Both the position numbers and the translations under genes were made by a program. This document shows positions 45,392 through 55,800 of a stretch of DNA of 64,000 nt, in pieces; the stretch's first letter is position 1; every line of letters starts with the position of its first letter. The notes under the pieces are model-generated. The model was given only the letters and a program-made list of their open reading frames with translations. It searched no databases and was not told where the DNA came from. This DNA is from Roseateles subflavus. Its GTDB lineage: Bacteria > Pseudomonadota > Gammaproteobacteria > Burkholderiales > Burkholderiaceae_C. Where the stretch lies: NCBI RefSeq assembly GCF_030285365.1, contig NZ_JASVDS010000001.1, positions 1,054,001 to 1,118,000 on the forward strand, in the 5' to 3' direction.

Positions 45392-46937
45392 GCGGCGTCG
45401 CGGGAGCGGGCAGGCGCGAGGCCGCGAGCAGGTCGGCCAGCCGTTCGGACAGCATCACGACGGCGTCCGAGGGGCCCAGATTGCTCGTCACCGCGACGGC
45501 GGCGCGGGTCTCCCAGACGATGGCCAGGTTCGCGCTCATGCCGGGCGCTCCGCCCGCGTGCCCGCGCACGCGCAGGCCGTGGGCCGGCCGGTCTCCGAAG
45601 CCCGCGGCATAACGGCCCGGGCCCGCGGGCACGCCATCCTCGAACATCCGGGCCAGCGTGGTGTCCTTCACCAGGCGCCCGGACTGCAGGGCGTCCGCGA
45701 ATCGCAGGAGGTCCGCGCTCGTCGAGAAGCCCCCGCCGGCCGGGCTGCCCTTGAACGGCAGCGTCATCCAGTTGGCCTTCCAGCGGGCGGCGAAGGGCGC
45801 GTCCCGGAAGTAGCCGGTGGCCAGGTGTGGCGTGATGTCCTCCAGGCTGTCGAGGCCGCTCGACGTCATGCCGGCCGGCGCGAAGACGTGCCGCTGGAGG
45901 TAGTCGCCATAGGACTCGCCCGAGACCTTCTCGATGATGCGGCCCAGGACGACATAGCCCGCATTGCTGTAGCTCCAGCGTTCGCCGGGCGCGGACGCCC
46001 GCGGCTGGCGGGCGATCAGGTCGAGGTAGTCCGCCGGGTCCTCGAAGCGCTCGCGGTGCTCGAAGAACTCGGGGACGAAGAAGTCGCCCAGGCCGGTCGT
46101 GTGGTGCAGCAGGCCCCAGACCGTCATCTGCCGCGCCGCGTCGCGGTCGGGGTACTCCGGCAGCAGCTCGGCCACGCTCGCCTGCCAGGACAGCTGGCCG
46201 GCCTCGACGAGCTGCGCCACGGCCACGGCCGTGAACATCTTGCCCATGGAGCCGATGAGGAAGCGCGTCTGCCCCGTCACCGGCGTGCCATGGCGGCGCT
46301 CGGCCAGGCCGCGGCAGGTTTCGTACACCGTGCGCCCGCCGGCCGACACGGCCAGGCAGCCCGCGAAGTCGTCCGTGCGAACCAGCTCGGCCAGGACCGG
46401 CTCGATCACGCCGGGCAGCTCGGCCAGCGTGGCGAGCTTTGCGGGCCAGTGGGCGTAGGGGCGCGGATCGTCCTGGGGCATGAAGTCCGCCGCGCGCAGC
46501 GTGCCGGCCTGCGCGTCGTCGGCGGTGAGCACGAGCAGCGCCTGCTTGCCGCTGCGACGGCTCTTCAGCGTGAGCAGCAGCAGCTCGCCCTGGGGCCCCT
46601 CGGGGCGGGCCTCGAGCAGGTCCACGCCACCGCTGTCGGCGGCCGTCGACACCAGGCCCTGGATGAAGGCGCGCTGGTCGGCCTCGGCCATCTGCCGCGA
46701 CAGGATGGTGGGCGCCCAGCGTCGCAGCTGTGCGGGTGCGTCGGCATTGAGATGCCGGACGATCTCGGCACCGAGGCGCCCGGCGGGCGCGCTCATGAGG
46801 TCGGCGGGCAGAGGGGCGGGGACGGGCTCGGCCGAGGCCGGCGCCACGGCGGCCAGGCAGACGGCGGTGGCGAGGGCGAGGGCGAGGGCGCTGAGTGTCA
46901 GCGTCAGCGAGGAGAGGCGGGCAGGGCGGGATGTCAT
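45372..46937 (-). CDS. exported serine hydrolase, class C beta-lactamase fold
   Basis: A 521-residue protein: signal peptide (ALALALATAVCLAAVAPASA), an N-terminal extension of about 150 residues without known domain, then a beta-lactamase/penicillin-binding-protein-like domain with SMGK (SxxK nucleophile) and YSN (YSNAG); the third motif is HAGG in place of KTG. This is the esterase/peptidase type rather than a true beta-lactamase. The substrate is unknown; the extension may hold a docking or regulatory module. Confidence 0.85.
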   Translation of the reverse strand: MTSRPARLSSLTLTLSALALALATAVCLAAVAPASAEPVPAPLPADLMSAPAGRLGAEIVRHLNADAPAQLRRWAPTILSRQMAEADQRAFIQGLVSTAADSGGVDLLEARPEGPQGELLLLTLKSRRSGKQALLVLTADDAQAGTLRAADFMPQDDPRPYAHWPAKLATLAELPGVIEPVLAELVRTDDFAGCLAVSAGGRTVYETCRGLAERRHGTPVTGQTRFLIGSMGKMFTAVAVAQLVEAGQLSWQASVAELLPEYPDRDAARQMTVWGLLHHTTGLGDFFVPEFFEHRERFEDPADYLDLIARQPRASAPGERWSYSNAGYVVLGRIIEKVSGESYGDYLQRHVFAPAGMTSSGLDSLEDITPHLATGYFRDAPFAARWKANWMTLPFKGSPAGGGFSTSADLLRFADALQSGRLVKDTTLARMFEDGVPAGPGRYAAGFGDRPAHGLRVRGHAGGAPGMSANLAIVWETRAAVAVTSNLGPSDAVVMLSERLADLLAASRLPAPATPLSPAAP

Positions 46938-47396
46938 GGGGTGCAATCCTTGGACCGATGAGGCACGGCAGACCTTGCCGTGTCCCTGCCTTGGATGCGC
47001 GCGGCCCGATTCCGGATGCACTGAGTGAAAAAAATCCTGTCAGCGCACGGGGGGACGTCGTGATGCCGCCGGCGCGATGGGGGCGGGCGCGCGACGGACG
47101 GCGGGCCCAGGCAAGACCTGCCCCTGACGGGGCTTCATCCGGACCCCAGGCCTGGATGCAGACCTGAACGGGCGCCGGGGGCGGTTCGTCCCACCGGGCG
47201 CAGCGCCCGTTGGCGGCGGCGATGGGCTGTGCATCGCGCACCGAGTCATCGCGAGCTGCGACAGCGCCAGCGTGCGGTGACAGACAGACGGGGGCGGTGT
47301 CAGGCGCCACTCTGGGGGCCAGGCGCCTCATGGGCTTCAAGTCCCCTGCGGCCCGGCCCCGCCGACCGATCCGGCGCACTCAATCGAGGAGTTCCC
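46938..47396. other. gene-free divergent spacer
   Basis: Between the serine hydrolase and the first gene of the stress island. It contains the promoter of each, presumably, with an A-run (GAAAAAAATCC) near 47030. Frames through it have shadow-type composition and I see no supported gene. Confidence 0.4.
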
Positions 47397-47795
47397 GTGA
47401 CCTTGAATGACCCTGCCCCTGTCCACCTCCGTCATGCCTCGGCAGTGCCCTTGCTGTGGACCTGCCTGCTCGTGCTCAGCGCCTGCGCGTCCACGCCTCC
47501 TTCCGCACCGGCCTTGGCGGCGGCCGAGGCCGCGATGCTGCGAGCCCGTACGCCAGCCACGGCGGCGGACGCGCCGCTGGCCCTGCAGAAAGCAACAGAC
47601 CGGCTTGCCGCAGCCCGAGCGGCGGCCGCCGCAGGCGACACCGTCCGTGCTCGTGAGTTGTCCGAGCAGACCGTGGTCGATGCCCGCGTGGCCGAGGCGC
47701 GTGCCGACGCCGTGCGCTCGAACCGGGCCGCCAGGGAGTCCGAGAACGCCGCGCGCGCGCTGCGTGAAGAGCTCCAGCGAAAGCCGGGGCAGTGA
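47397..47795 (+). CDS. DUF4398 lipoprotein
   Basis: A 132-residue lipoprotein from a GTG start with a GAGGAG ribosome-binding site. The lipobox is LSAC (acylated Cys about residue 25), and the mature part is a single long Ala/Arg/Glu-rich helix of DUF4398 type (ALQKATDRLAAARAAAAAGD). Function unknown; these are probably periplasmic coiled-coil proteins tethered to the outer membrane. The next gene has the same domain fused to OmpA. Confidence 0.8.
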   Translation: MTLNDPAPVHLRHASAVPLLWTCLLVLSACASTPPSAPALAAAEAAMLRARTPATAADAPLALQKATDRLAAARAAAAAGDTVRARELSEQTVVDARVAEARADAVRSNRAARESENAARALREELQRKPGQ

Positions 47796-47823
47796 TCCTG
47801 TTCCTCCACCTCGAAAGCACGCC

Positions 47824-48738
47824 ATGAAGCAACGATTGATCCGCATGTCCTCGCACCGCCTCGGCCTTGTCGTCACGGCCCTCGCCGTGCTGGCGGGCTG
47901 TGCCAGCTCGCCCCCTGCCCACGAAGCGCTCGAGGAGGCGCGCAGCCGGCTCAGTGACGCCCAGCGCCAGCCTCAGGTCGCGGCCCTGGCCCCGAGCGAG
48001 TTGGCACGCGCCAGCGAAGCGGTTCAGCAGGCGACGCAGGCCCAGGCGAGCGGGGAGGGGGCGGCCCGCGTCTCCCACCTGGCCTATCTGGGCCTGCAGC
48101 AGGTGGTCATTGCCGAGGAGACGGCCAGCAGCCGCGCGGCGGAGGCGGTCGTCGCAGGGGCGTCCGCGGAGCGTGACCGCCTTCGTCTGGCCACGCGCAC
48201 GCGGGAGACGGAGCTCGCGCGGGCCCGGCAGTCGACGGCCGAGGCCGACAGCGCGGCCAAGACGGAGGCCCTGTCACGGGCCGAGGCCGCCACCCGGAAC
48301 GAGCGCGAGCTCGCGAGCCGGCGTGAGCGCCAGGTCATGGATCTCGAGACCCAGCTGCGCGACCTGGATGCCCGCTTCACCGACCGCGGAGCGATCGTCA
48401 CGCTGGGGGACCTGCTCTTCGACACCGGCGAGGCCCGGCTGCGACCCGAGGGCACCCGGCATCTGGATCGTCTGGCCACCTTCCTTCGCCGAACGCCGGC
48501 GGGGCGTGCGGCCATCGAGGGCTACACCGACAACGTCGGCTCGGCGCTGGCCAACCAGGTCCTTTCCACGCGGCGCGCAGACGCCGTGATGCGGGCCTTG
48601 ATCGAACTCGGCGTGCCGGCGGACCAGCTCAGCACGCAAGGCTTTGGTGAGGAGAACCCCGTCGCAACGAATGGCACGGCCTCCGGCCGGCAGATGAATC
48701 GCCGCGTCGAGGTTGTCTTCGCCCGGGCCGCCCATTGA
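47824..48738 (+). CDS. DUF4398-OmpA family lipoprotein
   Basis: A 304-residue lipoprotein: lipobox LAGC near residue 25, a DUF4398-like helix (about 35-110), a long coiled coil (about 110-185) and a C-terminal OmpA/peptidoglycan-binding domain (about 190-300, with GYTDNVGSALANQVLSTRRADAV and GFGEENPVATN). It should tie the outer membrane to peptidoglycan. It follows the DUF4398-only gene by 28 bp on the same strand; the two likely interact through the shared helix. Confidence 0.9.
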   Translation: MKQRLIRMSSHRLGLVVTALAVLAGCASSPPAHEALEEARSRLSDAQRQPQVAALAPSELARASEAVQQATQAQASGEGAARVSHLAYLGLQQVVIAEETASSRAAEAVVAGASAERDRLRLATRTRETELARARQSTAEADSAAKTEALSRAEAATRNERELASRRERQVMDLETQLRDLDARFTDRGAIVTLGDLLFDTGEARLRPEGTRHLDRLATFLRRTPAGRAAIEGYTDNVGSALANQVLSTRRADAVMRALIELGVPADQLSTQGFGEENPVATNGTASGRQMNRRVEVVFARAAH

Positions 48739-48800
48739 GGGGCGCGCCCTGTGATCACAGGCGAGCCACTCGCCTCGCTTCCCCACTTCTGGAGATTCAG

Positions 48801-49133
48801 ATGAGTACCTCGATGTTCAGCGCCGGCACACGAGTCGTCGGCGCCTCCCTCGCCCTCGCCCTGGCACTGCCGCTGATGGCGGGCTGTGCCGCCACACGCA
48901 CGCAGGAAGGGACCGGCGAGTATCTGGACGACACGGTCATCACCACCAAGGTCAAGGCCGCGCTGCTGGGCGAGGCGTCGCTGAAGTCCGCCGAGGTCAA
49001 CGTCGAGACCTTCAAGGGGCGCGTCCAGCTCAGCGGATTCGTGTCCACCCCCGACCAGATCGCCTCGGCCGTCCGGGTGGCCCGCGGTGTCAAGGGCGTG
49101 GGGACGGTGGTGAACGACATGCGGGTGAAGTGA
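48801..49133 (+). CDS. BON-domain lipoprotein (OsmY-like)
   Basis: A 110-residue lipoprotein: lipobox LMAGC near residue 29, then one BON domain (about 42-108: VITTKVKAALLGEASLKSAEVNVETFKGRVQLSGFV). BON domains bind phospholipid, and OsmY-type proteins are induced by osmotic and stationary stress. It sits 60 bp after the OmpA-type gene with its own GGAG ribosome-binding site. Confidence 0.9.
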   Translation: MSTSMFSAGTRVVGASLALALALPLMAGCAATRTQEGTGEYLDDTVITTKVKAALLGEASLKSAEVNVETFKGRVQLSGFVSTPDQIASAVRVARGVKGVGTVVNDMRVK

Positions 49134-49179
49134 TGGCCCCCGGCCGACACGCAGTGCATGCCTGGCGCGGGGGTAACCC

Positions 49180-49503
49180 ATGATCTACCGATTCCGTTCG
49201 CGGGACAGCAGCGATGTCCTCATGCTCGCTCCTGAGGCGCAGCGGGTGCTGCGCACCTTGGGCAGGGAGCCCGCGCCCATGGGGCTCATTCAGCCCGAGG
49301 CGATGGGGGCCGCGATCACATCCGTCGAGAACGCCCTCCGGGAGGAGGAGGCGCTCCGGGAGGCCGATCTCTCGGCGTCAGAGGGCACGCAAGCCCTGGC
49401 GGAGGGCACCGTCGAGGTGTCGCTGCACCAGCGCATCTGGCCGCTCCTGGACATGATGCGGCGCGCCCATCAAGCGGGCCAGGCCCTGGTGTGGAGCGTG
49501 TGA
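49180..49503 (+). CDS. DUF1840 domain protein
   Basis: A 107-residue soluble protein that matches the DUF1840 pattern: MIYRFRSRDSSDVLML at the start and a C-terminal LHQRIWPLLDMMRRAHQAG. These proteins are common next to stress and envelope genes in betaproteobacteria and have no known function. The ATG is preceded by the purine-rich GGGGGTAA. Confidence 0.85.
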   Translation: MIYRFRSRDSSDVLMLAPEAQRVLRTLGREPAPMGLIQPEAMGAAITSVENALREEEALREADLSASEGTQALAEGTVEVSLHQRIWPLLDMMRRAHQAGQALVWSV

Positions 49504-49955
49504 GCGCGGGGATGCAGGCAGCCCCTGCGCCCGGGCCCTCCACCGAGCTCCAGGCGCTGGACGCGGCCCACCGGATCGCGCAGACAACGCTCGGACGTCC
49601 TGCCGGTAGAGGCCTGGGGCCATGCGATCCGCCTGAACCCGCGCGCTGAGTGGTCGCTCGCGGCACAGGCGCCGCCAGGGCGGCCGCTCAGCGCGCATTC
49701 CCTTCGGGACTCGCGTGGATCACCCGTGTCATGGGTGTCATGAATGGCACGGCGTTGCCGCTTCCCGCGAGACTGCTGCACAGAAGAGCAGAGCACAGCG
49801 CGGCGCCGTGCCCGGCCCGCAGCCGCCAGGCCAAGGTGCGCCGGGTCCCCTCGCGCCGGTCACCGGCCACAGGGCCGGGCCGGGGAGGGGCAGATCGGGA
49901 TGACGCAGGGGGAGGGGGGCGCCCTCGCGGACCGGGCGTCCGGCGGGCTGTGTGT
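49504..49955. other. gene-free stretch
   Basis: About 450 bp with only shadow-type frames. A minus-strand frame of 73 codons (49738-49959) overlaps the next gene by ATGA but is Pro/Gly/Arg-rich without any protein-like pattern. No terminator or RNA structure stood out. Confidence 0.4.
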
Positions 49956-50108
49956 TCATCGCGGGTCCCTCGGGCCCTTGCGGGCCGACTGCGGGTGCGT
50001 CTGCGGCACGGCGTTGGAGCGCTTGCGCTGGTCGGCGTTGGCTTCCAGCACGGGCGGATGCGACGCCGGGGTGGCGGGCGCGTTCTTGGGCTTGATCGAC
50101 TTCTTCAT
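49956..50108 (-). CDS. small basic protein of unknown function
   Basis: A 50-residue Lys/Pro/Ala-rich protein beginning MKKSIKPKNAPATPASHPPV, without hydrophobic segments, preceded by GGAG at a suitable distance. It probably binds nucleic acid or is intrinsically disordered. The reading frame's Lys codons and ribosome-binding site set it apart from the shadow frames around it, but support is moderate. Confidence 0.5.
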   Translation of the reverse strand: MKKSIKPKNAPATPASHPPVLEANADQRKRSNAVPQTHPQSARKGPRDPR

Positions 50109-50270
50109 GAGGTGCTCCAGGGGGGTGATCCCGGCCTCGAAGGATGTCGAACCAGGACCCGCCCGACCTTAGGCCGCCTGCATGCGTTTGACGGTGCGGC
50201 AGCGCACGTGATCGATGAAATGCCGGCGATCCGGAGCCAGCCGGGACGGAGCGCTTGCTTCGCGCCGGGA

Positions 50271-50429
50271 CTACAGCCGCCCCAGCAGCCACAGGACCAG
50301 CACGACCAGCAGCACCAGGCCGATGCCGCCGGAAGGCGCGTAGCCCCATCCGCGACTGTGAGGCCATGCGGGAAAGGTGCCCGCCAGCATGAGCACCAGA
50401 ACCACCAGCAGGATGAGGCCGAGTGTCAT
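50271..50429 (-). CDS. DUF3309 small membrane protein
   Basis: A 52-residue protein with two hydrophobic segments flanking the conserved loop FPAWPHSRGWGYAPSGG, which is the DUF3309 signature. The ribosome-binding site AAGGAG is strong. Tiny membrane proteins of this kind are often stress-induced; no molecular role is known. Confidence 0.88.
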   Translation of the reverse strand: MTLGLILLVVLVLMLAGTFPAWPHSRGWGYAPSGGIGLVLLVVLVLWLLGRL

Positions 50430-50806
50430 GAACGTCTCCTTGTTTGTCGGGTCAGGGTGACCGTGGGTTCGCCGTTCGTGCCGCGGCGACGGCCAGGGCG
50501 GGCGTCGCTGCGGCACGCTGGCCGGGGCTCGCGGCCCGGTTCGGGCCAGGTGGCAGCGCAGCACCGGCCGGCGTGAACCTCGCGACGATGCCAGGCTGCA
50601 GGAGACCAAGATAGGCGCCCGGGTCGTCCAGGCCGGTGCTCGATGCCCGCCAGCCCGCACGTGGCCGGCCTCGGCAGGGCGTGCAGGACGACAAGGCGGC
50701 TTGTGCCGAACGGCAGCGGCGCGAGTCATTCATGGCTGTCCAGGGATCGAAGCATCGCGCGGTCGCCTGTGGGGCGGTGGACGTGTCATCGTGCCGGGGA
50801 GGGGCG
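50430..50806. other. gene-free stretch
   Basis: About 380 bp upstream of the DUF3309 gene and downstream of the gene at 50807-51310, both minus strand. A minus frame starting MNDSRRCRSAQAAL crosses it but is of low-complexity shadow type. Presumably it contains the DUF3309 promoter. Confidence 0.35.
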
Positions 50807-51310
50807 TCAGGACCAGTGGACGGCATCGGCGGTCTCCAGGGCCGTGCGCACCTGCGCCTGGTGGGCGGCATGGCCATGCACCACCATCACGTAGTGCTCC
50901 GTCATCAGGGCGGCTTCGCAACGCAGTGCCAGCGCTGGGGCGATGCCGACCTGGCACAGGGCCGAGACCAGCACCGAGGTGCCGGGGGACGGCGCCCCGG
51001 CCTCCAGGGACCGGATGAGCGCGACCACGAGCGGGCCGCCCATGGTCACGATGCCGAGGCCGGGCAGCAAGAACACCGCCGGAGCGAACACCAGGCCGCT
51101 GTTGCCGCCCCACAGCGCGCCCGTGCCACCCCAGCGCTTGATGCGGTCTCCCACGGTGTAGAAGCCCATCAGACGCTCCGTGGGGCCATACCCCCGACCC
51201 AGCACCGAGATCAGCTTGATGTCCAGCCCCACGCCCGCGAGGCTGAGGACGGCGTCCTCGGCCGCGCGCAGTGAACTGAACTCGTGGAACGAGGAAAGGG
51301 CATTGTTCAT
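50807..51310 (-). CDS. small membrane stress-type protein (DUF1269/general-stress-like)
   Basis: A 167-residue protein. The N-terminus HEFSSLRAAEDAVLSLAGVGLDIKLISVLG looks like the ferredoxin-like repeat of general stress proteins, the middle (GGTGALWGGNSGLVFAPAVFLLPGLGIVTMGGPLV) is a glycine-rich membrane hairpin, and the end (HYVMVVHGHAAHQAQVRTAL) a second alpha/beta segment. Similar proteins are annotated DUF1269 or as potassium-channel-accessory-like. Starts with a GGGAG ribosome-binding site. Confidence 0.7.
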   Translation of the reverse strand: MNNALSSFHEFSSLRAAEDAVLSLAGVGLDIKLISVLGRGYGPTERLMGFYTVGDRIKRWGGTGALWGGNSGLVFAPAVFLLPGLGIVTMGGPLVVALIRSLEAGAPSPGTSVLVSALCQVGIAPALALRCEAALMTEHYVMVVHGHAAHQAQVRTALETADAVHWS

Positions 51311-51536
51311 GGGGTGACTCCCGGTCCGGACAGGCGCCCGACCGTCGATGGCCTCGAGGGGACGGCGCCGGGCGTCATCGACCCGCGCGCAGGACCCGGC
51401 TCGGCGACGGCCGCGCTCCGGGTGCCCCTCATGCCCTGCAGCGTGCCCGGTGTACAGGGCCACGTCTGTGCGGAACCGAACGGTCGCCCGATCCGGCCCC
51501 GCGTGCCGCGCTGGATCGGGCCCCTGGACCGTGCCG

Positions 51537-52862
51537 CTAGACAGACGCCCCAGACCGCGGCATCCGCCGTCGGACGGCGAGGTACCGCCGCATGAACGGC
51601 CGGGCGGTGATGCCGTGCAGCACGATGGAGCTGGCCACGGTCCACAGCGTCAGCGAGACGAGCAGCGACGCCAAGGGCGCGTCGACGCCGTGGCGCAGGA
51701 CGAGCAACAGGTAGTAGAGGGAACCGATGCCGCGGATGCCGAACCAGGCCAGCATGGGGGCCTGGCCGGGCGCGAGTCGCTCACCCCAGAGGGCAGGCGC
51801 CACGGACAAGGGCCGCAGCACGAGGAGCAACAGCGGGACGAACCAGAGGACGTGCGGCGTCCAGCGGGCGTAGCCGAGCATGCCGCCGACGAACAGCACG
51901 AGCACCAGTTCCGCCACCTTCTCCAGCTGCCCGTTGAACAGCTGGACCGCGCCTCGCATGGCCGCGCTGGCGTGATGTGAGTGGATGGACAGCGTGGCGT
52001 AGCCGTGAAGCTGCCCTGCCGGACTGCCCCCGAGCGGCTGGCTGCCGGCGCGGGGCCGCTCGCCGACGCGCTGCAGCGCCAGACCGCTGGCGAACACCGC
52101 GAGGAATCCCGAGGCCTGCACCAGCTGGGCCAGGCCGTGGCTCAGCGCGATCAGGCCAAGGCCGAGGAACACGTCGAGACCCAGCGCCTGGCGATGGCGG
52201 CCGCGCAGGTGAACCACCAAGCGGCCGATCGATGCGCCCAGGAGCGCCCCGATGAGCAGACCGGCCCCGCTGGACCACAGCACGTCCACGTACCACCATC
52301 GGTCCCATCCCTGCGCGGGCTGTCCGGTGGCCAGCAGGCCCAGGCCGAGCAGCACGAAAGGGTAGGCGGCGCCATCGTTCAGGGCCCCCTCGCCGGCGAG
52401 GCTGAAGCCGAGGCGATCCGGGCGCACACCGGATTCGGCGGGCACGCCCGACGCCAGCACGGGGTCCGTGGGCGCGAGGATGGCGCCGAGCAGCACCGCC
52501 GCTCCCAGCGGAAGGCCCAGCACCCAGGTCCCGACGGCCGCCACCAGGCCCACCAGGGCGACCAGGGACAGGGACGCCAGGCGCAGGGGCAGCCACCAGC
52601 GCCTGCTCGTCAGCGGCGCGCCCAGGTGCAGGCCGGAGGCGAACAAAGAGATGAGCAGGGCGGCCTCCGCGAAGGGCTCCATCAGGGCGGCGTGCCGGAT
52701 CGGATCGGGGGTCAGCAGCCCCAGGGCATCTGGCCCCAGCACCCACCCGAGGGCCAGGTAGACCATGGCACTGCTGAGGGGAAGCCGCTGCAGCCAGGTG
52801 CCCAGCAGCACCAGGGACAGGAGCAGGACACCGATGAACACGGTCCAGTGGGGCAGGGACAT
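51537..52862 (-). CDS. CPA1-type cation:proton antiporter (NhaP-like)
   Basis: A 441-residue protein with about 12 hydrophobic helices and the CPA1 motif LGAILAPTDPVLAS, in which the Asp binds the cation, plus SLAGEGALNDGAAYPFVLLG for the second functional helix. It should exchange Na+ or K+ for H+. No nucleotide-binding tail is present. It lies just 25 bp downstream of the giant glucan synthase gene on the same strand and may be cotranscribed. Confidence 0.9.
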   Translation of the reverse strand: MSLPHWTVFIGVLLLSLVLLGTWLQRLPLSSAMVYLALGWVLGPDALGLLTPDPIRHAALMEPFAEAALLISLFASGLHLGAPLTSRRWWLPLRLASLSLVALVGLVAAVGTWVLGLPLGAAVLLGAILAPTDPVLASGVPAESGVRPDRLGFSLAGEGALNDGAAYPFVLLGLGLLATGQPAQGWDRWWYVDVLWSSGAGLLIGALLGASIGRLVVHLRGRHRQALGLDVFLGLGLIALSHGLAQLVQASGFLAVFASGLALQRVGERPRAGSQPLGGSPAGQLHGYATLSIHSHHASAAMRGAVQLFNGQLEKVAELVLVLFVGGMLGYARWTPHVLWFVPLLLLVLRPLSVAPALWGERLAPGQAPMLAWFGIRGIGSLYYLLLVLRHGVDAPLASLLVSLTLWTVASSIVLHGITARPFMRRYLAVRRRMPRSGASV

Positions 52863-52887
52863 GGCAGGACCTTCTGGTGGCGGCCGC

Positions 52888-55800
52888 TCAGGCCTGCCCT
52901 CCGGGCGGAAGCACGATGAGGCAGCGCGTGCTGCCGTCGGCCCCGTCGGTCACCAGCCATTCCCGCACCGCCAGCGGTCTGGCGCCCTCGGACGCGGCCT
53001 CGGCGAGCGCCTGTGCGGCCTCGCTGCGGCACAGGCTGAAGTGCCAGGTCCGTCCATGGCGCTGCAGTCGCAGGTGAACGACCGGCCAGTGGCTCGGCAG
53101 CTGCGGGTCGAAGCGCAGGCGTGGGCCATTCAACTCCAGGCCGCAGATGGACTCGATGGCGAGCCGGTACAGCCCGGCCGCCGAGCCGCTGTACCAGCTC
53201 CATCCGCCCCGTCCTGCCAGCGGTGGCTGGCTGCAGATGTCCGCCGTGACCGCATAGGGCTCCATGCCGAAACGGGGCCCCAGGACGGGGTCCGCGCTGC
53301 GGTGCGCCGGACTGCAGCACTGCCAGGCCCGCCACACCGAGTCCGCCCAGCCCAGCCGCGCCCAGGCCATGCCCGCCCAGACGACCGCGTGGGTGTACTG
53401 GCCGCCGTTCTCTCGAACCCCTGGGGGATAGGCCTGGATGTAGCCTGCCGCCGGCTGCTGCTGCGACAGGGGCGGGTCCAGCAGGCGCAGCAGCTGCCAG
53501 CGGGGGGCCCACAGCAGGCGCTCCACGGCCGCCATGGCCTGGGCCTGGCGCTCGGGGCGGGCGATGCCGGACAGGACACTCCAGGCCTGGCTGACCAGGT
53601 CGATGCGGCATTCGCTGCCGGTCGGCGTGCCCAGCGGCGTGCCGTCATCGAAGAAGGCGCGGGCATACCAGTGGCCGGTCCAGGCGGGCCCTTCCAGGGC
53701 CCGGCGCCAGCCCTCCGCGGCCGTCTGCCATCGCGCCACGCGCTCGGCGTCGCCGCGACGTGCGGCGAGCGGCGTCATGTCGGCGACGACCCGGCACAGG
53801 AACCAGCCCAGCCAGACGGACTCGCCGCGCCCGCCAGCGCCGACGCGGTTCATGCCGTCGTTCCAGTCGCCGCTGCCCATCAGCGGCAAGCCATGCGCCC
53901 CGACCTGCAGGCGGGCATCGAGGGCGCGCGCGCAGTGCTCGTACAGGGTGGCGGTCCCGGAGGTGCGTTCGGGCGTGGTGTAGGCATCGTCCTCGCCCGG
54001 GTCCAGCGCGGGGGCTTCGAGAAAAGGCACCTCGACCTCCAGCACCGCGCTGTCCTGGGTCGTGTCGACGTAGTGCAGCGTGGCATGGGGGAGCCACAGC
54101 AGATCGTCGCTGCATCGCGTGCGCACGCCAGCGCCGCTGTGCGGATGCCACCAGTGCTGCACGTCCCCCTCCTTGAACTGGCGGGCGGCGGCACGGAGCA
54201 GGTGCTCCCGCACCAGCTGCGGCGCCGTGGCCACCAGCGCCATCACGTCCTGCAGCTGGTCGCGGAAGCCGTACGCCCCCCCGGCCTGGTAGAACCCGGC
54301 CCGCCCCCAGAGCCGGCTGGCGGTGACCTGGTGCAGCAGCCAGTGGTTGACGAGCGCGTCGAAGAGCGGATCGGGGCTGCGCACCTGGATCGCGTCAAGG
54401 GGCACGTGCGGCGTCGAAGGGGGCGCCGCCAGCGCCTCCGCGGCCAATGCAAGCGCCGTCTCGGCCGTGGCGCCCTGGCCCAGCAGCACGTCGATGCGGC
54501 AGATGCTGTCGGCGGCGCACGCCAGGCGGAGTCCCGCCGCCGCACAAGGGTCGGTACCCAGTCCGGACCGTCTGCCGAAGCGCGAGGGCCAGGCCTGGCG
54601 CCCCTGCCGGTCCATCAGCTCCCGGCGATCGCAGGTCCAGTCGGACTCGCCCGCCACCTCGGCCCGGCCATCCGCTCCCCTGGATGGCCGCGCGGCGTTG
54701 ACAGGGCGGCGAGCCCACATCGCCCAGAAGGCGGTGCTTCCGCCGTTGCCGTCATGGGCGTCCAGCTGCGTCGCCAGCATCACGTCGAGCGGCCGGGCTT
54801 CGGGCGGGGTCAACAAGGCATGGGCGGTGAGCACGGACTGCCGATCGACCAGGACCGCCCCCATCAGCCATTCGATGGCCCCGAGCAGGCGCATGCGCCT
54901 CGCGGAGGAACCCCGGTTGCGCAGCGTGATCTCCAGGCGGCGCAGTGGGTGCACGGCATCCACCTGCCAGTGCATGTCGACGGTCAGGTCGCCGAGGGCC
55001 TGGGTGATGCGGGTGCCTTGGGGGTGATGCACGACGTGCCGTTCGACTGTGTCCGGCCCGTCCCCCCCGGCGAGCTGCCAGACCTCGCCGGTGTCCAGGT
55101 CTTGCAGCGCGTAGTGCTCTCGCGCGGCGTCGCTCAGGGGGTCGTTGCTCCAGGCACTGAGCTGATTCAGGCGGCTGTTCCCGGCCCAGGACCATCCGGC
55201 GCCCCGCTCGGAGACCACCGTGCCGAAGTCGGCGTTGGCCAGCACGTTCACCCAGGGGTGCCAGGGCGGGGCGTCGCTGGAAGTGCTGAAGCCATAGGCG
55301 CCATCGGGCGGGCGGAAGCCCCCGTCGAAGGGACGCCCCGGCGCAGGCAGGGAGCGCGGCGTGGGCGGCAGGGCGTCGGGCGCTGCAACGCGGGACGCCT
55401 CCGGGCTGCGCAGGCCTTCGTGCCAGGTCTTGATGTCCGCCACATGACGGGCCAGCGGGCGCCCGTCGGCGTTGAGTCGCACGCGGGCCAGCAGATGCAA
55501 GGTGCTTCGCTCGACGGGGTTCAAGTCATCGAGGGCGACCAGGACCACGCTGCCCCGGCTGGCAGGCGGACCGTGCGGCAGATCCAGCGCGGAGGCGTCG
55601 CTCAGCGCTCTGAGGGCCTGCGCCACAGGCTTCAGGTAGGACAGCGGCTCGCCGTTGATCAGCACGAGATCCACGCCGACCCCCCCCTGTGACCAACTGC
55701 GCAGGGCTCGCAGCAGGGTGTGCACGAGGGGCAGACCCGCCAGGGAGGACACCGTGATCGCCAGCAGGGGCCGCTCGCCCGACAAGCCGAGGCGCCACAG

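Noticed and set aside
45372-46937. True class C beta-lactamase (antibiotic resistance gene)
   Set aside because: SxxK and YxN are present, but the KTG motif is HAGG and the protein has a long unrelated N-terminal extension; the esterase/peptidase type is more likely.
49738-49959. 73-codon minus-strand frame coupled by ATGA to the small basic gene
   Set aside because: Pro/Gly/Leu/Arg composition typical of shadow frames, no motif or membrane segment; the ATGA overlap alone is weak evidence.
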